A stretch of DNA of 27,052 nt from JAIXRY01 sp031972855 (GTDB lineage Bacteria > Patescibacteriota > Minisyncoccia > Phycocordibacterales > UBA9973). Each line of letters opens with the position of its first letter. Positions within the stretch are counted from its first letter, which is position 1. This document shows, piece after piece, positions 13,910-22,098 of the stretch. The position numbers and the translations under genes were made by a program. Where the stretch lies: NCBI GenBank assembly GCA_031972855.1, contig DALYDY010000008.1, forward strand, positions 1 to 27,052, written 5' to 3'. The notes beneath the pieces are model-generated. The model was not told the origin of the DNA. It was given only the letters and a program-made list of their open reading frames with translations, and ran no database searches.

Positions 13910-14207
13910 AATGCCCGCCCGCCAAAAAAAGAATCCGCCCCGCATTCCTCCCGCACCCTCCTGCGGGGCGGAAACCCGAATCCCGCCGAATTTCAGAAAA
14001 ATCAGTCTCGGTTTTGCGAATCCTCCTCCCGCAAAATTGTTTCGCAAAACCGAGTCCGCATTTGTATTTAGCGTTTCCCCGCACTTCTGCTTCAGCAGAA
14101 GCTCTGTGCTTCGCACAGAGGCGCTTCAGCGCGCAGGGAACGCTAGTATTCAGTATCATCAGGATTGCTTTCAAAAAAGGTTCGAATTTTGTACAATGAA
14201 TACCGCA
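13910..14207. repeat. Repeat B' (298 bp), inverted copy of 11520-11817
   Basis: Exact inverted copy of repeat B on the far side of the cargo operon. It begins AATGCCCGCCCGCC and ends GAATACCGCA. It carries the same cloverleaf and stems, mirrored. The next gene starts 24 bp beyond it. Confidence 0.95.
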
Positions 14208-14230
14208 AAATTCAAAAAAGTTTATAAAAT

Positions 14231-14707
14231 ATGAAAAAATCAAATTATTTTAACAACCTTATAAACAAAGATAAATATCAAGTATTTTTATTCTGTTCAC
14301 CTGCTCACATTCCTCTTTCTATTTGGACTCATCCATGGGTTGTTGTAAATAAAAAAGGAAAACTTTCAAGATATGAAGTTCGTTATAAAAAGAATAAAGA
14401 AAATCCCGCACTAGGACATATTCATATAAATGATTTACCAATATTTGATGGTATTGAGGTTTTTTCATTTCTTGATTATCCTCATTGGAATGCGACATTA
14501 CTTGGACAAATAGAAGGAGAAGAAAATTCGCAAGCAAAAAAGATTTGTGAATTTATAGAAAATTCTGTAAATACATATATAGATAAAAATAAATATTTTT
14601 TATTTGGTCCAAATAGTAATACTTACATACAATGGATATTAAATAATTCACCAGAGTTTGAAGGAAAATTAAAGTGGAATGCTTTAGGAAAAAATTATAC
14701 AAAATAA
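14231..14707 (+). CDS. DUF3750-like hypothetical protein
   Basis: 158-residue protein. The segment FLFGPNSNTYIQWILNNSP near residues 122-140 resembles the GPNSNTF..W motif I associate with DUF3750 proteins, and HPWVVV (about 34-39) would fit the N-terminal part of that family. The function of the family is unknown. There is no signal peptide or membrane helix; the sequence is rich in aromatic residues (FSFLDYPHWNATLLG). The ATG lies 24 bp after repeat B'. No promoter of its own is obvious, so it may depend on sequence within or before B'. The last seven codons and the stop lie inside a 64-nt perfect palindrome shared with the convergent doxX gene. The family call is tentative, but the gene itself is well supported. 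Confidence 0.7.
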   Translation: MKKSNYFNNLINKDKYQVFLFCSPAHIPLSIWTHPWVVVNKKGKLSRYEVRYKKNKENPALGHIHINDLPIFDGIEVFSFLDYPHWNATLLGQIEGEENSQAKKICEFIENSVNTYIDKNKYFLFGPNSNTYIQWILNNSPEFEGKLKWNALGKNYTK

Positions 14708-14748
14708 AAACACCTTTCGGTGTTTTTATTTTGTATAATTTTTTCCTA
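14685..14748. terminator. 64-nt perfect palindrome, bidirectional terminator
   Basis: A 30-bp uninterrupted stem with a TTTC loop at 14715-14718 and a CACC/GGTG core. It includes the last codons of the gene at 14231 (stop 14705-14707) and the stop of doxX (14746-14748). A-tract and T-tract flank the GC core on both strands, so it can terminate both convergent transcripts. Confidence 0.9.
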
Positions 14749-15267
14749 TTTATTATCTCCTCTCACCTTATTGATTACCCATTTTATACCAATATGTTCA
14801 GCGACTTTGTATGCTTTCATAAGCATAAGTCCCAACAAAAGAAGTGTTGGATTATTACTTACAGTACCAGCAAAAAGATAATTGAAGTTCATAAAGACTC
14901 CAGACCACGCTGCAAGTCTTACAAAAAGACCTAATATCAAAGCTATACCTACTAATATTTCTCCATATACAACAAAGTATGAAATAACTTCTGAGTTTGG
15001 TAGAAATATATGATTAATAAGCCAACCATACCATTCTGAAACATTTGGATGTTCACCTGTCATTTTTGCAAGCGCACCATTGAGAAATCCTGTTACAGCA
15101 ACTCCTACTTGTGAACCAGTCCAAACAGCATCTCCCATTTTATGCCATCCAGCAATAAGCCATTCATAACCAACATAAACTCTTACTACTAACCAAATAA
15201 TACTCGAGCGCTTATCGTGTGTAAAAAAATTAATAAACTTATACCACAACGAATTTAAACCTTTCAT
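14746..15267 (-). CDS. DoxX family membrane protein
   Basis: 173 residues from MKGLNSLW at 15267; an upstream in-frame ATG at 15300 would add an unsupported hydrophobic tail. It is an integral membrane protein with about four helices. Recognised elements are WLVVRVYVGYEWLIAGWHKM near residue 25, a polar extracytoplasmic loop (about 50-85), YGEILVGIALILGLFVRLAA near 105, and NYLFAGTVSNNPTLLLLGLM near 130. This pattern matches DoxX-like quinone-reactive or carrier-linked membrane proteins, whose exact reaction varies. The gene stands alone, converging on the DUF3750-like gene and divergent from tRNA-Ser(GGA). Its upstream region holds TATACTAT-type -10 candidates. Confidence 0.85.
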   Translation of the reverse strand: MKGLNSLWYKFINFFTHDKRSSIIWLVVRVYVGYEWLIAGWHKMGDAVWTGSQVGVAVTGFLNGALAKMTGEHPNVSEWYGWLINHIFLPNSEVISYFVVYGEILVGIALILGLFVRLAAWSGVFMNFNYLFAGTVSNNPTLLLLGLMLMKAYKVAEHIGIKWVINKVRGDNK

Positions 15268-15517
15268 AAAATATAAAAAATTAATTAATAGTATATACAA
15301 TCAGTATATAAATACTCTGTAATAAAATATATATACAAGTAGTATTATTTATAGTATACACCCGAACAAATTGTCTATATAAAAAATGTGTTTATAAATA
15401 TGTTATTATAGAAACGGATAGTTCTTTAAATGCAAAAAGTAAGTATTATTCTCTTTTTGCTCGGTATTCTTTTTGAGAAAGAGTATCCGTTCCTCTTTTT
15501 ATACAAAAGAGGAAGAA
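15268..15517. promoter_or_regulatory. Divergent promoter region and structured tRNA leader
   Basis: No gene seen. On the plus strand TGTTATTAT (15401-15409) is an extended -10 that would start a leader of about 100 nt before the tRNA. The leader can fold into GCAAAAAG/CTTTTTGC, an outer AACGGATA (15413-15420)/TATCCGTT (15484-15491) pair, and CCTCTTTT/AAAAGAGG just before the tRNA. The left half is AT-rich and should contain the doxX promoter. Confidence 0.5.
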
Positions 15518-15603
15518 GGAGATGTCGCATAGTGGTCTAGTGCACTGTCTTGGAAAGACAGCAAGGTTTATAGCCTTCGGAGGTTCAAATCCTCTCGTCT
15601 CCG
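15518..15603 (+). tRNA. tRNA-Ser(GGA)
   Basis: Class II tRNA reading UCC/UCU. The acceptor is GGAGATG/CGTCTCC with G73, the anticodon stem CTGTC/GACAG encloses TTGGAAA (anticodon GGA), the variable arm is long (CAAGGTTTATAGCCTTC), and the T stem is GGAGG/CCTCT around TTCAAAT. CCA is not encoded; the 3' end reads CCGCAA, the same CCGCA found at the ends of repeats A and B. Confidence 0.95.
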
Positions 15604-15657
15604 CAATTTTTCAAAAATATCTTAAGTTCTTGTAAAAAGAAGATCCTCTTATAAAAT

Positions 15658-15969
15658 TTAAGATGCTTTTTTCAGATTTTTATATTGCTCTTTGAGGAAG
15701 TATGGGGTCAATTTATTTGAAAGATAGTCAACAAAATATGTTGTTGAACCGGTAGGATTATTTTTTAAAGCTTTTTCTTTATATTCTTCAAATTGTTCTA
15801 TTGTTGGAAGATTCCCCTCTTCTATATAAGACCAAATATTTCTATCATCTTTTGAAAGTTCATTTGTTGATATAAAAATTGCGTATGGAAAATCTGAACT
15901 CAGAAGTTCTTTTTCTAAAGATTTTAAAATTTCTGATTCTTTATTTATAAAATTTTCTTGTTCTTTCAT
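15658..15969 (-). CDS. Hypothetical protein at the end of the htpX operon
   Basis: 103 residues, charged and predicted mostly helical, starting MKEQENFINKESEILKSLEK. It has no membrane segment, signal peptide or known motif. I do not recognise it. It begins 1 nt after the htpX stop, so it is translated from the same message, last in the lemA-htpX operon. The start MKEQE is shared with the unrelated-looking gene at 25104, probably by chance. Confidence 0.65.
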   Translation of the reverse strand: MKEQENFINKESEILKSLEKELLSSDFPYAIFISTNELSKDDRNIWSYIEEGNLPTIEQFEEYKEKALKNNPTGSTTYFVDYLSNKLTPYFLKEQYKNLKKAS

Positions 15970-15970
15970 A

Positions 15971-16861
15971 TTATTTCATTTCTCTAAGTATTCTAATTCT
16001 ATCTTCAAGTGGTGGGTGTGTAGAAAATAATCCAGTTACCTTCTTGCCAAAACTAACACCTTTTGGATCAGATATATATAAGTGAGCAATAGCGCTTGAT
16101 TGATGACTCATTGGAGCGCTGTAGTTCTGGAGTTTTTCTAAAGCTGAAGCAAGTCCTTCTGGATATCTAGTAAGTAGCGAAGCTGAAGCATCAGCCAAAA
16201 ATTCACGTTTCCTAGATATTGCAAGCTGTATAAGCATTGCAAAAATTGGAGCGAGAATAGAAAAAATAATTCCTATAATAGCTATAACACCTCCACCTGA
16301 TCTGTCTTCTCTGTCTCTACCACCAAAAATAGATATTCTAATCATCATGTCTGAAACAATCGACACAAGCCCTACCAAGACAACAATAACAGTAGATAAA
16401 AGTATGTCTCGATTTCCAATATGAGATAATTCATGAGCAACAACCCCTTCCAACTCTGTCTTATTCATAATTGAAAGAAGGCCAGTACTAACAGCAACGA
16501 CTGCATGATTTTTGTCTCTACCAGTCGCAAAAGCATTTGGTGCAGAATCTTCTATAACATAAACTTTTGGCATAGGTAACCCCGCTGTAATAGACAAGTT
16601 TTCTACTGCCGTATAAAGATCAAAATATTCTTCTCTTTTTGCTTCTTTTGCAGAAGACAAAGAAAGAACAATTTTATCAGAAAACCAATAAGCTCCAATA
16701 TTCATCAATATACTTATTCCAAAAAACAAATATAGAAAATTTGGATTTCCATATCTTTGTGAAAAGAAGAAACCAAGCAAAGTTATAATAACAAAAAATA
16801 CAGTCATTAATAACCAGGTTTTCCAAACATTATTAGATTGTTGTGTATAAAGTGTTGCCAT
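15971..16861 (-). CDS. htpX: HtpX-type M48 membrane zinc protease
   Basis: 296-residue membrane protease that degrades damaged or misassembled membrane proteins, with its active site on the cytoplasmic side. Two N-terminal helices (about 14-33 and 41-60) are followed by the peptidase domain. The zinc motif HELSH is at residues 143-147, the third ligand Glu220 lies in SRKREFLADASA, and two further helices (about 153-173 and 190-213) lie between them. The catalytic set and length match HtpX. It lies 15 bp after the DUF2207 gene in a minus-strand operon led by lemA; LemA-HtpX linkage is recurrent in bacteria, which supports membrane quality control as the common theme. Confidence 0.95.
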   Translation of the reverse strand: MATLYTQQSNNVWKTWLLMTVFFVIITLLGFFFSQRYGNPNFLYLFFGISILMNIGAYWFSDKIVLSLSSAKEAKREEYFDLYTAVENLSITAGLPMPKVYVIEDSAPNAFATGRDKNHAVVAVSTGLLSIMNKTELEGVVAHELSHIGNRDILLSTVIVVLVGLVSIVSDMMIRISIFGGRDREDRSGGGVIAIIGIIFSILAPIFAMLIQLAISRKREFLADASASLLTRYPEGLASALEKLQNYSAPMSHQSSAIAHLYISDPKGVSFGKKVTGLFSTHPPLEDRIRILREMK

Positions 16862-16876
16862 ATAATTATATTTTAA

Positions 16877-18571
16877 TTATTTATTTTTTGAGACAATATT
16901 AAATCCAAAAGAATTTACAATATCGTTTTTTATAAATGTATCAGTAAATAAAAAGTCGCCATTATCATGCCACCATTTTGGATTATAACCTTTTGGTAAT
17001 TCTATATATTTTGACCAAGCATTTTCAACTCCCAAAATAATTGCATAGGATAAATATTCTGAAAACTTTTCAACAGTAACTTCTGGTGGGTTTTCAAAAT
17101 GAATTATATCTTTTTCTGCTATAGATAAATACATTTTAAAACCTAAAATCTTTTGTTCTATTAATACTCCTTTTTTTGTTTTAGTTGGGTATGTATAAAT
17201 AAAAACAAAATAAAATATAGTTAATAGAATTAAAGAAATAATTATATATGTTAAGTTAATAATCAAAGGCACAAAAACAAGCTTTAAATATTGACTCAAC
17301 AAAATTAATACAAGAGTAAAAACAATTAAAAAACTAAACTTCTGAGAAAATTGAAAATGATAGTCTAGATTAAATCTATTTAAATTTTTTGTGAAATAAT
17401 TTTCTTCTATTAGTCTATTTTTTACAATCGTCTTTATTTTTGACCAAAGTTTTTTAATCTCTAAATTATTAGAAAAAATAACACTATCACCAGGAACTCT
17501 ATTACCTTCAACAAAAATTCCATCAATAATTTCTTTGTCTATAGGATGAATGTTTGTATAAGGTTTTTCTAATTTTAAAATATAAACATCATTGTCTGTT
17601 TTTACATTTAAAATTCTTTTCCCTCTTTTTACTTCAATAGAAATAAAGCCAAGATGAGCAAGATGTATTATACTTGCTATAAAATCTTTATTTTTTAATT
17701 TGCCACATCTTATAATACCAGCAAATATTAGGGGATGAATATTTTCTGGTACAACATACTCTGGAGAAATATTATCAATATTATTTATAGATATTCTTTT
17801 TTTATACCAAACAATTAAAAATACAACTCCACAAATTACAGTAATAAAAAATGGCCAATATATTTTAAATATATTAATAAATTTATCAAAAAAAGGAACA
17901 CTGTTTATTGATTTTTCTGGAATAGAAAGTTCTAAAATTATGTATTGTTTTGGTTGTAATGATATAGAATCAACAATAAAAGCATTTATAAGATTATGTT
18001 TTTCAAGAGAAAATTTTGTATCTGGACAAGTATTCTTCTCAGAAAAAATACTTGTATAACAATTTACAGTTATTTCATTTTTTGAAAGAGGAAGAGATAA
18101 GCTAACTGAAAATGAAGAATTTACTATTGGAACATTTAGATCTGTACCTACTATATTTAAGTATAAATTTTCTTTATCATCTTTATTTACAAAAGGTCTA
18201 TCTATTTTGTAACTTATTACATATTTATGTATACCAGAAATTTTTTGATCTATATCTCCTATTTTTAAATTTAAAATATTATTTTGAAAATTAATAAGTG
18301 GATTATATATTTTTTCACTTTCTTCATATACTATTAAGTCTTTTATTTGAAAATCTTTTGAACTTTTAACAAAAGGAATACTTCTATAATAACCATCTCC
18401 TGAGGAAATATTTTCAAAATTATATGTAATTCTTTCTACAACAGCAATATCGCCATTTTGTTCTATTTGTATATTTACATTATAATTATCAATTTTCTCA
18501 GCAAAAACACTCACTGGAATAAATAGCAGTGATACAAATATTCCTATTGTTGTGAGTGTTTTTTTGAACAT
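16877..18571 (-). CDS. DUF2207 membrane protein
   Basis: 564 residues. A signal peptide (MFKKTLTTIGIFVSLLF, cleavage near FA-EK at residue 25) leads to an extracytoplasmic beta-rich domain beginning YNVNIQIEQNGDIAVVERITYNF, the DUF2207 signature, up to about residue 220. A membrane helix (IYWPFFITVICGVVFLIVWY, about 238-257) follows, then a cytoplasmic region. Two further helices lie near 408-450 (FSFLIVFTLVLILL and a longer one), then a C-terminal domain with PPEVTVEKFSEYLSYAIILG and NPKWWHDNGDF. The function of the family is unknown, and it is often encoded next to lemA, as here. The gene follows the 147-residue gene by 2 nt. Confidence 0.88.
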   Translation of the reverse strand: MFKKTLTTIGIFVSLLFIPVSVFAEKIDNYNVNIQIEQNGDIAVVERITYNFENISSGDGYYRSIPFVKSSKDFQIKDLIVYEESEKIYNPLINFQNNILNLKIGDIDQKISGIHKYVISYKIDRPFVNKDDKENLYLNIVGTDLNVPIVNSSFSVSLSLPLSKNEITVNCYTSIFSEKNTCPDTKFSLEKHNLINAFIVDSISLQPKQYIILELSIPEKSINSVPFFDKFINIFKIYWPFFITVICGVVFLIVWYKKRISINNIDNISPEYVVPENIHPLIFAGIIRCGKLKNKDFIASIIHLAHLGFISIEVKRGKRILNVKTDNDVYILKLEKPYTNIHPIDKEIIDGIFVEGNRVPGDSVIFSNNLEIKKLWSKIKTIVKNRLIEENYFTKNLNRFNLDYHFQFSQKFSFLIVFTLVLILLSQYLKLVFVPLIINLTYIIISLILLTIFYFVFIYTYPTKTKKGVLIEQKILGFKMYLSIAEKDIIHFENPPEVTVEKFSEYLSYAIILGVENAWSKYIELPKGYNPKWWHDNGDFLFTDTFIKNDIVNSFGFNIVSKNK

Positions 18572-18573
18572 CT

Positions 18574-19017
18574 TTACTTATTATCAGAAACTATTTCATT
18601 ATAAAGACCCATAACAGCTAGCTTATTTATATTATTTTCTCTATTAAAAGAGTGTCGTGATTCTATGTCTGTATATTTTTGATATATTTCTTTTATTACA
18701 CTTATTGTCTCTTCTGGTAATGGAATCTTGCTTATATCCACACCACTAACTCCAACAATAAAACCAATATTCCCTTTTCCAACCCATCCTTCATTCTCAC
18801 TATCTGGATGAACAATAACTATTTCAGCAGGAGAAAAATTTGTTGGAACATCGCCAGAAAGTCTGACGCCTATAACTTTTCCATTCATGCTATAAGTAAT
18901 TTCATTTATTTTTCCAACAGGAAATAAGGACTTATCTTTATATTCAGAATCTAATTGAGAAATTTTTTCAACGTATGTATTTTTATTTTCAAAAACATTT
19001 TCTTCTATATTTTCCAT
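18574..19017 (-). CDS. Hypothetical protein between lemA and DUF2207
   Basis: 147 residues, soluble, with no signal peptide. After an acidic N-terminus (MENIEENVFENKNTY) there is a beta-rich centre (VGKINEITYSMNGKVIGVRL, then PAEIVIVHPDSENEGWVGKGNIGFIVGVSG). The GWVGKGNIGFI segment and spacing suggest a small barrel. The C-terminal helix region is charged. I do not recognise the family. It lies 32 bp after lemA and 2 bp before the DUF2207 gene, so it belongs to the same operon. Confidence 0.7.
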   Translation of the reverse strand: MENIEENVFENKNTYVEKISQLDSEYKDKSLFPVGKINEITYSMNGKVIGVRLSGDVPTNFSPAEIVIVHPDSENEGWVGKGNIGFIVGVSGVDISKIPLPEETISVIKEIYQKYTDIESRHSFNRENNINKLAVMGLYNEIVSDNK

Positions 19018-19049
19018 ATACTATATATTTATTAATTTAATAAATATTT

Positions 19050-19595
19050 TTAATTAAAAGAAACTTTTACTGGTTCTTTTTCTTGATTTTCAATTTCAAA
19101 AAAATCCATCTTCATAAATGAAAATATTTTTGCAATAAGATTTCCTGGAAAGTGTTCTATCTTAGTATTAAGATCGCGAACATTCGAATTGTAGAATCTG
19201 CGTGATGCCTGAATTTTATTTTCTGTATCAGAAAGTTCATTTTGTAATTGAAGAAAATTTGTATTAGCTTTAAGTTCTGGATAAGCTTCAGAAATTGCAA
19301 AAAGAGATTTGAGTGTGCCTGAGAGCATATTTTCTGCTTGGCCTTTATCTCCTACACCTGTTGCTTGCATTGCACGAGAACGAGCTTCTGTTACCTTTTC
19401 AAAGGCAACTTGTTCGTGAGTAGCATAACCTTTTACAGTTTCAACAAGATTTGGAATAAGATCATAACGACGCTTCAGTTGAACATCAATGTCAGACCAT
19501 GCTTCTTGTGCACGGTTTTTAAGAGTAATAAAGCCATTATATGAAACTATTGCCCAAAGGACGATAATTCCTAAGATTATAAATATAAACATCAT
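19050..19595 (-). CDS. lemA: LemA family protein
   Basis: 181 residues. One N-terminal membrane helix (MMFIFIILGIIVLWAIVSYN) is followed by a helical domain with the LemA signature NRAQEAWSDIDVQLKRRYDLIPNLV (about 27-51), VKGYATHEQ..F..V..AR, and the C-terminal RRFYNSNVRDLNTKIEHFPGNLIA. LemA proteins form anchored helical bundles of unsettled function, often beside HtpX. It is the first gene of the five-gene minus-strand operon, with the promoter expected in 19600-19690. A second Met at residue 2 is an equal start candidate. Confidence 0.95.
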   Translation of the reverse strand: MMFIFIILGIIVLWAIVSYNGFITLKNRAQEAWSDIDVQLKRRYDLIPNLVETVKGYATHEQVAFEKVTEARSRAMQATGVGDKGQAENMLSGTLKSLFAISEAYPELKANTNFLQLQNELSDTENKIQASRRFYNSNVRDLNTKIEHFPGNLIAKIFSFMKMDFFEIENQEKEPVKVSFN

Positions 19596-19698
19596 AAAAA
19601 ATACGTTAAGTGATAACTTATATATTATATCAAATTTGACAAAAAAATAAAAAATTTGTTTTTAAACAAGGTTATATAATTAGTTTATTAATATCAAG

Positions 19699-19731
19699 AA
19701 AAAAGCGACATATTAAATATATCGCTTTTTT
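19699..19731. terminator. Terminator after secF
   Basis: Stem AAAAAAGCGA/TCGCTTTTTT around an AT-rich interior, with A- and T-tracts on either side. It ends the secD-secF transcript (minus) and could act on both strands. Between it and lemA lies only AT-rich sequence. Confidence 0.8.
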
Positions 19732-19745
19732 ATAAAGTAACTAAC

Positions 19746-20627
19746 CTATTTTTGATTTTCAAACCAAGTCACAAGAAGTGGTGAAGCAAGGAATATTGAT
19801 GAATATGTACCAAATATCATACCCGCAGAAAGCATCATTGCAAATATTCTTGTACTATCAGGACCGAAAACTGTTAGACAGACAAGAACAATAATAACAG
19901 AAAGTGATGTATTGAATGAACGAGTGAATGATTGATCTATACTGTTTCCAACTGTTTCTTGAAAAGTTGCATACTTTTTCAATTTCAAATTTTCACGAAC
20001 GCGATCAAAAATAACAATAGTGTCTGATATAGACAGTCCTAGAATTGTAAGTAAAGCAACAACAAACAAGGTGTCCACTTCAGCGCCCAAAGCTTTTGCA
20101 AGTACAGCAAAAATACCAACAGGAATAATCGCATCATGAAGAAGTGTACCGATAGCAACAACTCCATATTTCCAAGCTTTTACTGGATATGAAACCCCAC
20201 GGAAAGCATAAGCTATAAAAAGGATCACTATAAGAGCCACAAGAATAGTTGCAATTATAACTTTTCTTATCAATTCTTTACCAACAGAAGGTCCGATTGA
20301 TGTAAAGCCTTTTTCTTCTAGAGTCCCTTTAGACTTTAGAACTGAGATCAAACTTAATCTTTCTTGCTCTGTGAGGTGCTTTGTTTTAATACTAAAGTCA
20401 TTCTCCCCTACAGGCTGAACAAGAGTTTGACCAAGATTCAATTTTCCAAGTGATTCATTTATAACAGAAACATCAGGACGAGTATCTGTATAAGAAACTT
20501 GGGTCATTGCTCCACCTTTGAAGTCAATACTAAGAGGTAGTCCAAAGAAAGCTATTGAAGTTATTGATAGGAGTACAAGAGCACTTGAGATTCCGATAAA
20601 TATTTTTTTATTATTGATGATAAACAT
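19746..20627 (-). CDS. secF: Protein translocase subunit SecF
   Basis: 293 residues. SecF pairs with SecD to use the proton gradient to pull secreted proteins across the membrane from SecYEG. Features: first helix (about 8-30), the conserved IDFKGGAMTQVSY, a small extracytoplasmic domain (about 35-115), then five helices with VALLTILGLSISDTIVIFDRVREN (about 190-213), the signature of the RND-like core, and SFNTSLSVIIVLV. Length is normal. It starts 17 bp after the secD stop, so the pair is cotranscribed. Confidence 0.97.
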   Translation of the reverse strand: MFIINNKKIFIGISSALVLLSITSIAFFGLPLSIDFKGGAMTQVSYTDTRPDVSVINESLGKLNLGQTLVQPVGENDFSIKTKHLTEQERLSLISVLKSKGTLEEKGFTSIGPSVGKELIRKVIIATILVALIVILFIAYAFRGVSYPVKAWKYGVVAIGTLLHDAIIPVGIFAVLAKALGAEVDTLFVVALLTILGLSISDTIVIFDRVRENLKLKKYATFQETVGNSIDQSFTRSFNTSLSVIIVLVCLTVFGPDSTRIFAMMLSAGMIFGTYSSIFLASPLLVTWFENQK

Positions 20628-20644
20628 ATATATAATTCTTAAAG

Positions 20645-21988
20645 TTATTTTGAAATACCTGAACTAAATAAGAATCTTACAATCTTACTATTATTTGTTG
20701 TAGATAGTGAGAAAATTAATATTTTTGAAATAATAAGAATAGAAGCAAGAGAAACCAACATACCAACAACAAGTGTAAGAGCAAAACCTTTCATCAAACT
20801 TGTTCCAACAGCATACAATACTACACCAGAAATAATACTTGCAATGTTTGCATCACGAATTGAAAACCAAGCACGTGAATAACCTGTCTCAATTGCATCT
20901 TTTACAGTTTTTCCACTTCGAAGTTCTTCTTTGATTCTTTCAAAAATCAAAATATTACCATCAACAGCGGTACCTATAGAAATAATAAATCCGGCAATAC
21001 CTGCTGCTGTCAGTGTGATTGGAATAATTTTAAACAATGAGAACATTATCATTATGTAAACCAAAAGAGCAATAACAGCAATAACACCAGGTAGACGATA
21101 CCAAGCAATCAAAAATATTGCTACAAGAATAAATCCAATAAGTCCAGCTTTAATACCATCTTTTACAGCAATATCACCCAAAGAAGCGCCAATTGTTTGT
21201 GTAGATATAAGTTCAATAGGAACAGGAAGAGCGCCAGAATTCAAACGACCTACAAGTAACTTTGCTTCTTGTGGTGTGAAGTTTCCAGAGATAACAGCTT
21301 GTCCTCCTGTAATAGGTTCATTTACACGAGGAGTTGAGATTGGTGACCCATCCAAAAATATTGCAATTGTCTTACCAACATTTGCCTTTGTCATTTCTTC
21401 AAAAAGTTTTGAACCTTCATCATTAAACTGAATAGACACTTTTGGTTGCATTGTTGTTTGATCAAACTCAACTATTGAATTTTTCAAAAAACGACCAGTA
21501 AGCTCTGTTTGTTTGTATTTACTATTTACATCAATTTCAAACTTCCCGTCTGCACCAACAGTTACAGGAATAGGTTCTTCAGATGGTATTTCTGTACGGA
21601 ATTCAAGAAAAGGTGTTTGACCAATCATCTCGACAGCTTTATCAATATCAGTAACACCAGGAAGGTCCACAATAAGACGTTCTTCATTTCCATTAGTAAA
21701 AGAGGCTTGCTCTACTTGAACGTTTGGTTCAGAAACACCAAAAAAATTAACTCTTCTTTCTATAACATCACGAAGAGAATCCATAGATTGACCCACAGAA
21801 TCACTTGGAACCTTTGATGTGTCTGCACGATAAGTAAGAGTTGTTCCACCCTTCAAATCAAGACCTAATTTAAATTCATATTTTGACTTATTTTCTACTG
21901 ATGCATTATTTTCAGTTTTGTATACAAACCACCCAAGTCCGAAAGCGGCAATCAATAAAACCAATGCAAATATTCTTGTTTTCCACAT
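20645..21988 (-). CDS. secD: Protein translocase subunit SecD
   Basis: 447 residues from MWKTRIFALVLLI at 21988; an upstream in-frame ATG at 22027 would add a Cys-rich leader and is unlikely. It has an N-terminal helix, LGLDLKGGTTLTYRAD, an extracytoplasmic P1-type region with ERRVNFFGVSEPNVQVE, a P4-like base region with GGQAVISGNFTPQEA, then the membrane core with GIAGFIISIGTAVDGNILIFERIKEELRSG carrying the conserved Asp. It is shorter than E. coli SecD (615), as usual in small genomes. TAAAAT on the minus strand (21999-22004) may be its -10, giving a very short leader. Confidence 0.97.
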   Translation of the reverse strand: MWKTRIFALVLLIAAFGLGWFVYKTENNASVENKSKYEFKLGLDLKGGTTLTYRADTSKVPSDSVGQSMDSLRDVIERRVNFFGVSEPNVQVEQASFTNGNEERLIVDLPGVTDIDKAVEMIGQTPFLEFRTEIPSEEPIPVTVGADGKFEIDVNSKYKQTELTGRFLKNSIVEFDQTTMQPKVSIQFNDEGSKLFEEMTKANVGKTIAIFLDGSPISTPRVNEPITGGQAVISGNFTPQEAKLLVGRLNSGALPVPIELISTQTIGASLGDIAVKDGIKAGLIGFILVAIFLIAWYRLPGVIAVIALLVYIMIMFSLFKIIPITLTAAGIAGFIISIGTAVDGNILIFERIKEELRSGKTVKDAIETGYSRAWFSIRDANIASIISGVVLYAVGTSLMKGFALTLVVGMLVSLASILIISKILIFSLSTTNNSKIVRFLFSSGISK

Positions 21989-22051
21989 AATACAAGGTAT
22001 TTTACAGATTTTACAGACAAAAAGCAATTATTAAATATTTTATTTAAAATA

Positions 22052-22079
22052 TTGACAAATTAAATATAGAGTATATAAT
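22052..22079 (+). promoter_or_regulatory. Consensus promoter of the small membrane protein gene
   Basis: TTGACA (22052-22057), a 16-bp spacer and TATAAT (22074-22079) form a full sigma-70 consensus, the only perfect -35/-10 pair I found in the window. The start would be near 22086, 13 nt before the ATG at 22099. It suggests strong expression. Confidence 0.85.
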
Positions 22080-22098
22080 TACAAAAAATTTAATAAAA

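Larger units (their letters stand above)
9647..14207. mobile_element. Composite recombinase/inverted-repeat element at tRNA-Ser
   Basis: Inferred unit anchored at the 3' end of tRNA-Ser(GCU): repeat A, rec2 (minus), leader inverted repeat, A', B, three-gene cargo operon, B'. A/A' (120 bp) and B/B' (298 bp) are perfect inverted pairs, and A' and B overlap by 5 bp. The repeats are much richer in GC than their surroundings. No target duplication was found at the outer ends, so the true limits are uncertain and the element may be two adjacent units. Confidence 0.5.

Noticed and set aside
11520..14207. Target-site duplication around the B cassette
   Set aside because: Outer flanks (AAAATC left, AAATTC right) are not a convincing direct repeat, so a simple transposition is not shown.
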